Positions 23,801-32,606 are shown, counted from the first letter of the stretch. The stretch: 64,000 nt of DNA from JAFKFH01 sp017307375 (GCA_965229335.1 OZ245874.1:5890001-5954000), one strand, 5' to 3'. Numbers and translations: made by a program. Notes: a model not told the origin generated them from the sequence alone.

Positions 23801-24424
23801 CAGCATGGCAACGCCCGCGACGATCACGACGCCCAGGCCAAGGATCAGCAACAGGCTGTTGCGGGTCGACTGGTAGGTGGCGGTCAGACCGTCAGACGTC
23901 ACCTTCAGGGCCTCGACTTGGCGGTCGACCTCGGTAGTTATTTCGCGGCGCAACGCCTCGAAGGCCGGACCGAGCGTCTTGTCCACGATCAGTGTGGCAC
24001 GGTTATTCGCTTCTGTCGTGTTCTCCACTGCCAGCGCCTGGGCCTCGCGCGACGCCTCAATGAGCCGCGCATAGTCCGCCTTGATGCGACTGATCTCCGC
24101 GCTCCGTTGTGGCAGCAGTCGGCCCGCTTCGGCAATACGGGTATCAAAGTCGCGAATCGTTGCGCGCAACGCCTCCTGCGTCGCCTTGATGTCGCTTGCA
24201 TCGTTCTCCGCGATCATCTGGTAGAGAAGCCCAGCCGTGCGGTTGACTGTCGCATTGGCCCGCGCCATCCATACCAGTCCCGGTGCATCGCGTGTCAGCA
24301 CCGCCGAGTTGCGGTCGTCGGCCTGGCCCATGCGATAGATCGACAGCCCGGTCGTCGCGATGCCGAGCAGGGCGAGCGCCGCGATCACCAGCGCGATCTT
24401 GTAGAGGATCCGGATATTCTGCAA
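22562..24424 (-). CDS. Methyl-accepting chemotaxis protein (copy 2 of tandem pair)
   Basis: A 620-residue chemoreceptor with the same architecture as its neighbour. The TTG at 24424, six bases after GGGGGG, gives an N-terminus (xQNIRILYK) and total length matching copy 1; a GTG eight codons earlier also exists. The periplasmic sensor is diverged (DDRNSAVLTRDAPGLVW retained, then different), whereas HAMP, the charged coiled coil and the signalling hairpin are nearly identical in protein and DNA. Only a few residues differ in the last 390. The pair probably reports two ligands to one signalling array. Confidence 0.95.
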   Translation of the reverse strand: MQNIRILYKIALVIAALALLGIATTGLSIYRMGQADDRNSAVLTRDAPGLVWMARANATVNRTAGLLYQMIAENDASDIKATQEALRATIRDFDTRIAEAGRLLPQRSAEISRIKADYARLIEASREAQALAVENTTEANNRATLIVDKTLGPAFEALRREITTEVDRQVEALKVTSDGLTATYQSTRNSLLLILGLGVVIVAGVAMLIAQRGIAAPLRGLAGVMEVLARGDYSAEVSGQQRQDEVGLMARAVEVFKQNGIEGKRLAAEAEDARIREEQRQRDEEARERAAAEEKRARDEAARQAEAQRQREAEEAERRQAAERQAEQERARVEGERLRREALLKLAADFEGAVGGVVEAVAAGATEMNATARSMTGIAATTTQQSLSAAAATEQAATNVQTVASASEELAASINEISNQVATASRIAQGAVEEAQATDAIVQGLAAAADKIGEVVSLINTIAGQTNLLALNATIEAARAGDAGKGFAVVASEVKNLANQTAKATDEIGQQISGVQDATRQAVEAIRNIGGTVGRINEINASIASAVEEQGAATQEIARNVEQASAGTQEASASVSAVKQAADDAGHAADQVAAASGELSTMAEKLRGEVDRFLRQVRAG

Positions 24425-24511
24425 GGCCAACCCCCCGTTCGAAACCACTGATGGTGGGCGGCAATCTGATACTAGTGGCAGTGGCGTAATATCGGTGATT
24501 TGTAAAAAGTT

Positions 24512-24646
24512 TTATTCGCCCAGAAATTGGGCGCAGCCGGCGCTGCAGAAGCGGCTGAAATCCGGGCAATCGCGGTGCGCCGCGACAATCCCGGCAGGGG
24601 TCTTGTTTTCCAGCGAATAAGGAGCTATATTCAAATCCGTCGACAT
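24512..24646 (-). CDS. Small cysteine-containing protein, 44 aa
   Basis: An ATG-to-TAA frame encodes MSTDLNIAPYSLENK, then an Ala/His stretch and HRDCPDFSRFCSAGCAQFLGE at the end. The clustered Cys and His could bind zinc. No Shine-Dalgarno is evident, so the call rests on protein-like composition. It lies upstream of the MCP pair on the same strand. Confidence 0.4.
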   Translation of the reverse strand: MSTDLNIAPYSLENKTPAGIVAAHRDCPDFSRFCSAGCAQFLGE

Positions 24647-24771
24647 GTTTGGTTTCGGCCACGCTTTTCCCGCCCCCTTTCGGGCCTCGCCCTTTCGGAA
24701 ACGAGGCTATTGGCAATACGCCACGGGTGCCGGAGCGGCCCTCCCCGATCCCCTCTATCATGGTTGATCCG

Positions 24772-24788
24772 CCGGGCAGCCTGCCCGG
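24772..24788 (+). promoter_or_regulatory. Hairpin in the cold-shock gene leader
   Basis: CCGGGC-AGCCT-GCCCGG can form a 6-bp stem ending 31 bases before the csp start codon. Cold-shock genes commonly have structured leaders that open at low temperature; whether this one does is inference. Confidence 0.35.
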
Positions 24789-24819
24789 TGGCCTGATGAC
24801 ATACCCAAGGAACTAGTTA

Positions 24820-25032
24820 ATGGCCACTATTGGCACCGTGAAATGGTTCAACGCCCAAAAGGGCTACGGCTTCATCCAGCCCGAGAGCGGCGGCACCGAC
24901 GTGTTCGTCCATGTCTCGGCGGTTGAACGCTCGGGCCTCGCCGGCTTGAACGACGGTCAGAAGATCGAATTCGACGTCGAGCGCGACAAGCGCAGCGGCA
25001 AGTCCGCCGCCGTCAATCTGCGCGCGCTCTAA
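24820..25032 (+). CDS. Cold-shock protein (CspA family)
   Basis: A single 70-residue cold-shock domain. RNP1 is KGYGFIQPE and RNP2 is DVFVHVSAV, both intact, and the N-terminus TVKWFNAQKG is typical. It binds single-stranded nucleic acid and acts as an RNA chaperone; whether it is cold-inducible or constitutive cannot be told. An AAGGAA lies eight bases before the ATG, and a strong terminator follows. Confidence 0.97.
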   Translation: MATIGTVKWFNAQKGYGFIQPESGGTDVFVHVSAVERSGLAGLNDGQKIEFDVERDKRSGKSAAVNLRAL

Positions 25033-25042
25033 GCGACGCCGC

Positions 25043-25067
25043 CCTGGGGCGCCCGTCGCGGGCGCCC
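25043..25067 (+). terminator. Strong hairpin terminator after csp
   Basis: TGGGGCGCCCG-TCG-CGGGCGCCCCA is a perfect 11-bp stem with a 3-base loop, ten bases after the csp stop. The following bases are only weakly T-rich. Confidence 0.7.
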
Positions 25068-25198
25068 CATTGCTGCCCCCCTGACGCGGGCAGCCCCGTG
25101 CGCCGCCGCCAGTCGGCCGCGCCCCGGATCCAAATCTCCCAACTCAGCGTTTGAAACAGGCCGCGGCCCGCTCAACTGCCGCGCCTTTTGACAGGAAT

Positions 25199-25351
25199 AT
25201 GATTGTGCAGACCATTCAGCGTACCCCGATGAAAACCCTCCACCCGATGCCGACCGTCCGCCGCATGCCGGCCGCCGAGCCCAAGATCACCGCCATGGCG
25301 GGCATGACCCGCGACGAAGTGCGCCGGCTGGTCGTCTCGCTGATCGGCTAG
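25199..25351 (+). CDS. Small basic protein, 50 aa
   Basis: ACAGGAAT precedes the ATG. The first 30 residues are basic, Met- and Pro-rich (TPMKTLHPMPTVRRMPAAEPK), and the end is a short helix (TRDEVRRLVVSLIG). No family is recognised. A longer frame from an upstream start would add 16 residues. Confidence 0.4.
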   Translation: MIVQTIQRTPMKTLHPMPTVRRMPAAEPKITAMAGMTRDEVRRLVVSLIG

Positions 25352-25416
25352 TCAGCCATCATCCTGCGGTGCTAGCCTTCCCCCCGGGCCAATGAGCCTT
25401 GTGGGGGAAATGCCGG

Positions 25417-27345
25417 ATGTCACGCAGTCGGTTCATGCTCGGTGTCGCGGCCCTCGCACTGGTCGCGGGCAACGCCGATGCCGCCAGGGTCAGTCTCCGC
25501 ATCATGGAGACGACCGACATCCACATGAACCTGCTGGACTACGACTATTACCAGGACAAGGGCACCGACCAGTTCGGCCTGGCGCGGGCCGTCACCCTGG
25601 TCAAGGCGGCGCGGGCCGAGGCCCGCAACAGCCTGTTCTTCGACAACGGCGACCTGCTGCAGGGCAACCCGATGGGCGACCTGGTCGCCCGGGTCCAGCC
25701 GCTGGCCCAGGGCATGGTGCATCCCGCCTACAAGGTGATGAACCAGCTGGGTTATGACGCCGGCAACATCGGCAACCACGAATTCAACTATGGCCTGCCA
25801 TTCCTGCGGCAGGCCCTGGCCGGCGCGGCCTTCCCTTATGTCAACGCCAACGTCTATGTCGACGAGCGGGCGGGCGGCCCCGAGGCCGGCAAGAATGCCT
25901 TCACGCCCTATGTGATCCTCGAGCGGGAGGTCGCGGACGATACCGGCCAGGCCCATCGGCTCAAGGTGGGCGTCATCGGCTTCGTGCCGCCCCAGATCAT
26001 GCAGTGGGACCGGGCCAATCTCGAAGGCCGGGTGACGACGCACGAAATCGTCGCGACGGCACGCAGGTTCGTGCCGGAGATAAGGGCCAAGGGCGCGGAC
26101 CTCGTCGTCGCCATCCCCCATTCCGGCTTCGAGAATGGCGAGACCGCGGCCTCGACCGAGAATGCCGTGGCGGGCCTGGCCGAGGTGCCGGGCATCGACG
26201 TCATCCTGTTCGGCCACGCCCACGCCGAATTTCCCGGCAAGCAGTTCGCCGGCCATCCCAAGGTCGACATCGCCAGGGGCACGATCAATGGCATCCCCGC
26301 GGTGATGCCCGGCCGCTGGGGCGATCATCTCGGCATCGTCGACCTGATGCTCGATGACCGGTCGGGCCGCTGGCAGGTCGTCGACTCGCGGGCCTCGATC
26401 CGGCCGATCTTCGACCGGTCCGCCAAGAAACCGCTGGTCGAGGCCGATCCGATGGTCCTGGCCGCGATCGGCGACGAACATCGGGCGACACTCGACTATA
26501 TCCGCGGCAAGGTGACCGAGACGACCGCCCCCATCCATTCCTATTTTGCCCAGGTTGCCGACGACCCGTCGGTCCAGGTCGTCTCGCTGGCCCAGATCGC
26601 GTATGTCCGCGCCGCGGTACAGGGAACCGACTACGAGAAATACCCGATCCTGTCGGCCGCGGCCCCGTTCAAGGCCGGCGGCCGCCAGGGCTGGGGCTAC
26701 TATACCGACATCCCGGTCGGCCCGGTCGCCATCAAGAACGTCGCCGACCTCTACATCTACCCCAACACGCTCAAGGCCGTGCTGATCACCGGGGCCGAGG
26801 TCCGCGAATGGCTGGAGATGTCCGCCGGCCAATTCAGGCGGATCGACCCGCACGGGGCAGCCGAGCAGCCGCTGATCAACGACGATTTCCGGTCCTACAA
26901 CTTCGACGTCATCGACGGCGTCACCTACGAGATCGACGTGACCGAGCCGGCGAAATACGATCCGAACGGCAAGCCGGCCAATCCCGGCGCCAACCGGATC
27001 AAGAACCTGGCCTTCGACGGCCGGCCGATCGACGACACGGCCAAGTTCATCGTCGCCACCAACAACTACCGCGCCTATGGCGGCGGCAATTTCCCCGGTA
27101 TCGACGCCGGCAAGGTCGTGATTGACGCGCCGGAGGAGAACCGCGAGGCGCTGGTCCGCTACTTTACCGCCAACCCGACCTTCAACCCGGCGGCCGACGG
27201 CAACTGGCGCATCCGTCCGGTTCCGGGCATCAGCCTGCGCTTTCTTTCCGGGGCGGGGGCGACGCGGTATCTCGCGTCCAATCCGTCGATCAGGCTGGTG
27301 CGGGACAACGGCGACGGCTCGGCCCTGTTCGAGCTGGCGCGATAG
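25417..27345 (+). CDS. cpdB: 2',3'-cyclic-nucleotide 2'-phosphodiesterase / 3'-nucleotidase
   Basis: A 642-residue periplasmic enzyme, close to the length of the E. coli protein. It releases nucleosides and phosphate from RNA breakdown products. After a signal peptide (FMLGVAALALVAGNADA), the metallophosphoesterase domain shows METTDIHMN (D, H metal ligands), FFDNGDLLQGNPMGD, GNIGNHEFNYG and FGHAHAEFPG. The C-terminal 5'-nucleotidase domain carries the substrate-stacking region near YRAYGGGNFPGI. The ATG at 25417 was chosen over a GTG six codons earlier because it places the signal peptide at the very start. Confidence 0.93.
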   Translation: MSRSRFMLGVAALALVAGNADAARVSLRIMETTDIHMNLLDYDYYQDKGTDQFGLARAVTLVKAARAEARNSLFFDNGDLLQGNPMGDLVARVQPLAQGMVHPAYKVMNQLGYDAGNIGNHEFNYGLPFLRQALAGAAFPYVNANVYVDERAGGPEAGKNAFTPYVILEREVADDTGQAHRLKVGVIGFVPPQIMQWDRANLEGRVTTHEIVATARRFVPEIRAKGADLVVAIPHSGFENGETAASTENAVAGLAEVPGIDVILFGHAHAEFPGKQFAGHPKVDIARGTINGIPAVMPGRWGDHLGIVDLMLDDRSGRWQVVDSRASIRPIFDRSAKKPLVEADPMVLAAIGDEHRATLDYIRGKVTETTAPIHSYFAQVADDPSVQVVSLAQIAYVRAAVQGTDYEKYPILSAAAPFKAGGRQGWGYYTDIPVGPVAIKNVADLYIYPNTLKAVLITGAEVREWLEMSAGQFRRIDPHGAAEQPLINDDFRSYNFDVIDGVTYEIDVTEPAKYDPNGKPANPGANRIKNLAFDGRPIDDTAKFIVATNNYRAYGGGNFPGIDAGKVVIDAPEENREALVRYFTANPTFNPAADGNWRIRPVPGISLRFLSGAGATRYLASNPSIRLVRDNGDGSALFELAR

Positions 27346-27423
27346 GACGGCCGCCATTCACGCGACAGAGCCGGATTCTGTACCCATCTGGTCGAACGTG
27401 CCGTCTCGCGCCAACATGCGGCC

Positions 27424-27789
27424 ATGCTGAAACTGCCTGTAATCACCTATCCGATCACGGTCGATACGATCGGCAAGGCCTACATGCTCGATTGCGGCAT
27501 CAAGGCCCGCTGCCACCAATGCGCCTCTTCCCGCTATCTCGACCTGGTCGAGCTGATCGAACAGCGCGGCCATGACTGGCCGATCGACCTGGTGCAGGCC
27601 AGCTGCCCGGCCTGCGGCCTGCCGGCCCGCCCGGTTCTCGCCCGGCAGGCGCGGCGGGCGCGACGGGCCGGCAAGATCCTCTACCCCCCGCCGCCGCGCG
27701 ATATCGTGGACGGCGTCTGGGAGGTCGCCTACCGCCACTATCGCCAGCAGCGCGCAATCAAGGCCGAACTGGTCTCGCCAAGTCGCTAG
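27424..27789 (+). CDS. Hypothetical protein with two CxxC motifs
   Basis: A 121-residue protein with CHQC and, about 33 residues later, CPAC, presumably forming one zinc ribbon. A basic stretch follows (RQARRARRAG). The N-terminus is compact and hydrophobic with the motif ITYPITVDTIGKAY. No signal peptide is present. It may bind nucleic acid, but no family is recognised. The ATG has a GCGGCC upstream and lacks a strong Shine-Dalgarno. Confidence 0.5.
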   Translation: MLKLPVITYPITVDTIGKAYMLDCGIKARCHQCASSRYLDLVELIEQRGHDWPIDLVQASCPACGLPARPVLARQARRARRAGKILYPPPPRDIVDGVWEVAYRHYRQQRAIKAELVSPSR

Positions 27790-27961
27790 CCCGCGTCGCC
27801 GGGGTTCCTCCTCGATATTGCCGGCCGATGTCGGGGCAGATGCCCCCCCTGTAAGCGGGATGACGGCGCCCGCTGTACCCAGAACGGACCGGCCGCCTTC
27901 TACGGCCTGGCCGTCCTGGATACCGCGCCGGCGCCGGCGCGCCCGGCGAAGTCAGGCCAGG

Positions 27962-29809
27962 CTAACCCGCGCGGATCTGGCTGAGGAACCGGCCCACTTC
28001 CTGGCGCAGGCGGCTTGCCTGACCCGAGAGTTCGCCGGAGGCGCCGAGTACCTGGTCGGCGGCATGGCCGGCTTCCTTGGCCGAGGTCGAGACGCGGACG
28101 ACGTTGTTGGAGACGACACGCGTCCCCTCGGCCGCTTCCTCGACGCTGCGGGCGATCTCGGTGGTCGCCGCGCCCTGCTCCTCCACCGCGGCGGCGATCG
28201 AGCCCGAGATCTCGCTGATCTCGCCGATCACGTTTGAGATGTTGCGGATCGCCTCGACCGCCTCCTGGGTGGTCGCCTGGACCGTCGCGATCTGCTGGCC
28301 GATATCCTCGGTCGCTTTCGACGTCTGGTTGGCCAGGTTCTTGACCTCGGAAGCGACGACCGCGAACCCCTTGCCGGCCTCGCCCGCCCGGGCGGCCTCG
28401 ATCGTCGCGTTCAGGGCCAGCAGGTTGGTCTGGCCGGCGATCTGGTTGATCAGGTTCACCACCTCGCCGATCTTCTCGGCCGAGGTCGCGAGGCTGCGCA
28501 CGATTTCGTCGGTATGACGGGCATGGGTCACCGCGCCCTGGGCAATCCGCGACGACTTCGCCACCTGCCCGGAAATCTCGCGGATCGAGGCGGCAAGCTG
28601 TTCGGAGGCGGAGGCGACGGTCTGCACGTTGCTGGCAGCCTGTTCAGACGCCGAGGCCGCGGCCAGCGACTGCTGTTCGGTCTCGCCGGCGATGCCGGTC
28701 ATGCTCTGGGCTGTCGCGTTCAGCTGGGTTGCCGCCGAGGCGACGGTCTCGACGACACCGCCGACCGCATGCTCGAAGCTCGAGGCCAGGGTCATCAGCT
28801 CGGCCTTGCGCCGGGCTTCGGCCTCGGCCCGCAGGCGCTCCTGCTCGGCCCGGCGCTCGGCGTCGGCCCGCGCCTCGGCTTCCTGCTTCTCGCGTTCGCG
28901 GCGTGCCTCGGCTGCCCGGGTCTCCTCCTCGTGACGGCGCCGCTCCTCGGCGGCCAGGCGCTCGCGCTCGGCCTGCTCGGCCTTCATCGCGGCCTCACGC
29001 AGCCGGTTCTGCTCGGCCTCGGCAGCCAGCCGTTCACCCTCGATCAGCCCCTGCTTGAAGGTCTCGACGGCCTCGGCGATCTCGCCGATCTCGTCGGCGC
29101 GGCCGCGATACGGTACCTCGGTATCGAGCTTGCGCTGGCTCAGCGCCTCCATCGTACGCAGCGTCACACCCAGAGGCACAAGGAACGAGTTCCTGATGAC
29201 CCAGACGGCGATGGCGAGCGAGACGGCGATGCCGATCGCGGCGCAGGTGACCAGCAGCCAGACCAGGCGATCATAGGCGGCATCCATCGCGTCGTTGATC
29301 GCAGTCGCGGCCTGGAAGGCTTGCTGCGAGAACCGATCGACTTCTTCGTTCAGCTTCTGCCGGTTGGCCCGGTTGGTCTCGTTGTCGCCATAGGCACGAG
29401 CCTTGGCCGGCCCTTCTTCGCGGCCGAGCCGCACCAGTTCGGTCCGGAACCGGATAAATTCATCCAGGGCGGCATAGAGCTGCGTCGCCGGGGCGACACC
29501 CAGTTCCTGCTCGACCTTGCGCATCTCGTCGGCCCGCTTGCGCATCTGGTCGAAGAACTTGAGCATACCGTCGCCAAAGCGCGCGGTGGCGGCGGCGTCG
29601 GCCGACATGTAGACGCCGCGGCTGTCCATCACGACGGCGTAGACCAGTGCATTCATCTGCTCGCCCAGCAGCGACCGTCGCGCCGCGAGCTCGACCTTGT
29701 TCGCCTGGTCATTGAAGTCGCCGAGCGCCTTGACGCCGATACCGGCAAGCCCGATGCCGACGACGGAAAGAATACCTACGATGCCGAGCAGCTTTGTCGA
29801 GATGCGCAT
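27962..29809 (-). CDS. Methyl-accepting chemotaxis protein
   Basis: A 615-residue chemoreceptor with an N-terminal membrane helix (LLGIVGILSVVGIGLAGIG), a helical periplasmic sensor of about 170 residues (EQMNALVYAVVMDSRGVYMS) and a second membrane helix (LVWLLVTCAAIGIAVSLAIAVWVI). HAMP, a long E/R/A coiled coil (about 270-345) and a signalling hairpin (NQIAGQTNLLALNATIEAARAGEAGKGFAVVA) follow. The architecture is the same as in the tandem pair upstream, but the sequence is clearly diverged, so it is an older paralogue. The sensor has a conserved-looking VYAVVMDSRG segment seen in other alphaproteobacterial receptors. Ligand unknown. Confidence 0.96.
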   Translation of the reverse strand: MRISTKLLGIVGILSVVGIGLAGIGVKALGDFNDQANKVELAARRSLLGEQMNALVYAVVMDSRGVYMSADAAATARFGDGMLKFFDQMRKRADEMRKVEQELGVAPATQLYAALDEFIRFRTELVRLGREEGPAKARAYGDNETNRANRQKLNEEVDRFSQQAFQAATAINDAMDAAYDRLVWLLVTCAAIGIAVSLAIAVWVIRNSFLVPLGVTLRTMEALSQRKLDTEVPYRGRADEIGEIAEAVETFKQGLIEGERLAAEAEQNRLREAAMKAEQAERERLAAEERRRHEEETRAAEARREREKQEAEARADAERRAEQERLRAEAEARRKAELMTLASSFEHAVGGVVETVASAATQLNATAQSMTGIAGETEQQSLAAASASEQAASNVQTVASASEQLAASIREISGQVAKSSRIAQGAVTHARHTDEIVRSLATSAEKIGEVVNLINQIAGQTNLLALNATIEAARAGEAGKGFAVVASEVKNLANQTSKATEDIGQQIATVQATTQEAVEAIRNISNVIGEISEISGSIAAAVEEQGAATTEIARSVEEAAEGTRVVSNNVVRVSTSAKEAGHAADQVLGASGELSGQASRLRQEVGRFLSQIRAG

Positions 29810-29974
29810 TTTCCCGCTCTCCCGCTAATGAAACATTTGACGGGAGTACGATGGTGCCGGGACCGGAATACCTCAATCCAACATGTGATATTTTATGTAA
29901 AGTCCTGTCACAATCGCCACGTGTGCGTTGCAACATGGGTTGTTCGATACCGCGGCGTCCAACTCTCTGCGACT

Positions 29975-31225
29975 CTATCGCAGCAGGCCCAGACTTCCAA
30001 ACAGCCCGGGCAACAAGCGCCGATAGCTCATCCGGGTGCCAAGGTGACGGCCCTGCGCCTCAGCCAGCGCCGCGCGCTCGGCCGGCCGCGTCAGAAGATC
30101 GTCGATGCGGTCGAGCATGCCGGGCATGTCGGAAAACGACATGCGGGGTTCGAGTTCGCCCCAGACACCGACACCGTCGAAGCATTGCGCCTGCACCAAC
30201 ACGCCGCCGCATTCGACAATTTCGCGTGGCCGGTTATAGAGGGCGGTATCGAACGACAGGCTGCCGAAATCGATCGACAGGCTGGAGCGCGCATAGCGGA
30301 AGCCGCGCAGCTTCGCCTCCTCCGGCCGCGCAGGAATTCCGACCTTCGGCCAGAAATCGCCGAACAGCATCAGCCGGTCGCCGAGATGGCGGTGCAGCCG
30401 CGCGACCTCCACCCGCCGCTTGCGACCCTTGGCATCATGGGCCAGCGCGTCGGCGACCCGGCCGCGCCACAGCCGGGTCGCGGCATCGTCGCCGGCCGTA
30501 TCGGCACGAGCGTGGAGGAACTGCTCGATACGCGCATGGATCGCCGGCACGTCGAGTTCGGCGATGTCCGGCGTCGCAGCGGCAAAATCGTCGAGGGCGG
30601 GTTGAAAGACCGCGTCATGGTCCTGGCCGGGATTGCCGAGATAGACGACGCCGTCATGGACGAGGCCGCGGCCGCCATCGGCCATGCCGGCAAGCGTATT
30701 GGCGATCAGCTCGGCCATCGTCACCCGCTGCCGGCAATGCGTCGCCGGCCGCAGCCAGCCATAACTGTCGAGGCCCACGGCCGGATCGGCCCAGTATCCC
30801 TCGGCCGTGCCGAACGGCAGGTGGACGATGCGGGTCATGCCGAGTGCGGCAAGGCGCGCCATCTCGCGCCGGCAGGGCACTGCCAGCCAGAAATTGCCCT
30901 GCGCCAGATAGTCGTCGGGCGGCGACGGCTGCGCCTCGCGGATGTTCCACACCTCCATGAACAGCGAGCCGAAGGCAATGTCGACGATCGGCGGCGCACC
31001 GGCCGGCGCGAAACCGGCGAGTGGCGCAAAGCCGAACGAACCGAACCAGTCCGAGGTGATGACGAGATCGAGCGGCACGCGCGACAATCCGGCGACGGCA
31101 TCGGGGGTGGCCAGATCGACATCGCGGCGCAGGCGCAGCACGTCGTGGCCGAGGTCGAGCAGGCTGGAGGCGAGCGCGCGGAATTCCTCGATGCGCCAGC
31201 GGTTCTCGATCAGGCAGACACGCAT
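29975..31225 (-). CDS. CgeB-like glycosyltransferase family protein
   Basis: A 416-residue cytoplasmic protein. The N-terminus (MRVCLIENRWRIEEFRALASSLLDLGHDVLRL) forms a Rossmann-like start. The C-terminal region (YNRPREIVECGGVLVQAQ, then RIDDLLTRPAERAALAEAQG) has the layout of CgeB/GT4-type C-terminal domains, in which a sugar-nucleotide would bind. Confidence in the class is moderate because the central region is unfamiliar. It is the third gene of a tight operon: 11 bp separate it from the upstream PEP-mutase-superfamily gene. A glycosyltransferase after RidA and a phosphonopyruvate-type enzyme is unusual. Confidence 0.6.
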   Translation of the reverse strand: MRVCLIENRWRIEEFRALASSLLDLGHDVLRLRRDVDLATPDAVAGLSRVPLDLVITSDWFGSFGFAPLAGFAPAGAPPIVDIAFGSLFMEVWNIREAQPSPPDDYLAQGNFWLAVPCRREMARLAALGMTRIVHLPFGTAEGYWADPAVGLDSYGWLRPATHCRQRVTMAELIANTLAGMADGGRGLVHDGVVYLGNPGQDHDAVFQPALDDFAAATPDIAELDVPAIHARIEQFLHARADTAGDDAATRLWRGRVADALAHDAKGRKRRVEVARLHRHLGDRLMLFGDFWPKVGIPARPEEAKLRGFRYARSSLSIDFGSLSFDTALYNRPREIVECGGVLVQAQCFDGVGVWGELEPRMSFSDMPGMLDRIDDLLTRPAERAALAEAQGRHLGTRMSYRRLLPGLFGSLGLLR

Positions 31226-31236
31226 CGCCGGCGCAC

Positions 31237-32106
31237 TCAGGGGATGAAGCGCCGCTCGGCCGCCTTCATCTCGGCGACACGCTGCAGGCGGAAGATTTCC
31301 TCGACCGCGACGATGTCGCGGTCGGCCCCGGCAATGCCGCCCTCGGCGCGGATGCGGCGGAAAACCGCCTGCATCGCGGTCACCGCCGCACGGATCGCGT
31401 GGTTGCCGTAGATCACCAGCCCGACCTTGCCCGTCGCCCGCATTCGCGCCTCGTCGAGATCGGGATAAAGCGTCGGCACAAGGGCCAGCGGCACCGGCCC
31501 GTCCCAGGCCGCGATGAAGGCCATCACCTCGTCCGGCGTGCGCTGCTTCGAATGGACCAGGACCAGATCGGCCCCGGCGGCCGCATAGGCACGGGCGCGG
31601 GCAAGCGCCTCGCCCTGGCCGAGGCCGGCGATCAGCGCCTCGGTCCGCGCGATCACGACGAAGCCGGCATCGCGGCGCACCGACAGCGCGGCGGCGATCT
31701 TGCCGGTGAATTCCTCCGTGCCGACCAGTTCCTGCCGCCCGCCGGCAAGTAGGCTGGTGTCCTTGGGAAACCGCTTGTCCTCGATGACCACCGCGGCGAC
31801 GCCGGCACGTTCGTAGGCACCGACGACATGCATCACGTTGACCGCATTGCCGTAGCCGGTATCGAGATCGGCGATGACCGGCAGGGCGGTCTGCTCCGCC
31901 ATTGCGCGGGTCATGTCGAGATGCTGGCCATAGGACAGCAGGCTCGCATCGGGCACGCCATAAGCCGCCGACAGTTCGAAACCCGACGCCCAGATCGCGT
32001 CGAACCCCGCCTCCTCGGCAAGGCGCGCCGACAACGGGTTGTGCGCCGACATCGCATGGGCCAGCCCGGCGGCGATACGGGCGCGCAATTGCGCCGCGCG
32101 GCTCAT
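31237..32106 (-). CDS. PEP mutase / isocitrate lyase superfamily, phosphonopyruvate-hydrolase-like
   Basis: A 289-residue TIM-barrel enzyme. Metal-binding aspartates are in PVIADLDTGYGN (D80, D82), and the catalytic gating loop is EDKRFPKDTSLL (E109-K111...K115). In PEP mutase the residue two after the second Lys is Asn; here it is Thr117, as I recall for phosphonopyruvate hydrolase, which splits phosphonopyruvate to pyruvate and phosphate. Length also fits that enzyme. Lack of a phosphonopyruvate decarboxylase gene beside it argues against phosphonate synthesis, although an oxaloacetate-type or other 2-oxoacid function remains possible. Its ATG overlaps the RidA stop by four bases. Confidence 0.75.
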   Translation of the reverse strand: MSRAAQLRARIAAGLAHAMSAHNPLSARLAEEAGFDAIWASGFELSAAYGVPDASLLSYGQHLDMTRAMAEQTALPVIADLDTGYGNAVNVMHVVGAYERAGVAAVVIEDKRFPKDTSLLAGGRQELVGTEEFTGKIAAALSVRRDAGFVVIARTEALIAGLGQGEALARARAYAAAGADLVLVHSKQRTPDEVMAFIAAWDGPVPLALVPTLYPDLDEARMRATGKVGLVIYGNHAIRAAVTAMQAVFRRIRAEGGIAGADRDIVAVEEIFRLQRVAEMKAAERRFIP

Positions 32107-32486
32107 GCCGCGGCCATCCCTTCGATTTCGACGAGATAGTCGGGATGGGCCAGGCCCGCCACGACCAGCAGCGTCGCGGCCGGGGCATGCCCGCCCAGCA
32201 GGCGATTGCGGATCTCGCGATAGGCGGCGACATCGCCGGCACGGGTGATGAACACGGTGATCTTGACCAGGTTGCCCACGGCCATGCCGTCGGCAGCCAG
32301 CACGGCCAGCAGGTTGAGCAGCGCGCGTTCCATCTGCGCCGCGAAACCGTCGGCCACTCGCCCGTCGGGCGCCACCCCGACCTGGCCCGAGACATGCAGC
32401 CAGCGCGCCGACTGCGGCGCGGAGACGCCCTGGCTGTAGCGCGACGCCGGCGCCGCGATATCGGAAGGATTGATCAGCTTCAGCAT
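32103..32486 (-). CDS. RidA family protein (YjgF/YER057c/UK114)
   Basis: A 127-residue RidA-type protein. It carries YSQGVSAP, VSGQVGVAPDG and a C-terminal LVVAGLAHPDYLVEIEGMAAA. The usual arginine that binds the imine intermediate carboxylate (R near residue 105 in the R-x-C/x-V-x-V stretch) is not obvious, so it may belong to a divergent RidA subgroup with another hydrolytic role. It is the first gene of the three-gene operon. A role in clearing an enamine/imine formed while making or degrading a 2-oxoacid is plausible. Confidence 0.8.
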   Translation of the reverse strand: MLKLINPSDIAAPASRYSQGVSAPQSARWLHVSGQVGVAPDGRVADGFAAQMERALLNLLAVLAADGMAVGNLVKITVFITRAGDVAAYREIRNRLLGGHAPAATLLVVAGLAHPDYLVEIEGMAAA

Positions 32487-32606
32487 GGCGGGGCCCCCGA
32501 GTCGTGTCTTCGATCGGCGAAGATTACGTCATAAGTCGCGACTCGCTGCCAAATAGCTTGACGCCGCGCGCCGGCGGGCCTCACAAACTTTGTTGACCGC
32601 GCAACC

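Noticed and set aside
20694..24451. Long plus-strand open frames opposite the two chemoreceptors
   Set aside because: They are Arg/Leu/His-rich mirrors of the repeated coiled-coil coding sequence; the minus strand has recognised MCP domains.
25420..27357. A 645-codon frame opposite cpdB
   Set aside because: Shadow of a gene with intact catalytic motifs; no ribosome-binding site and biased composition.
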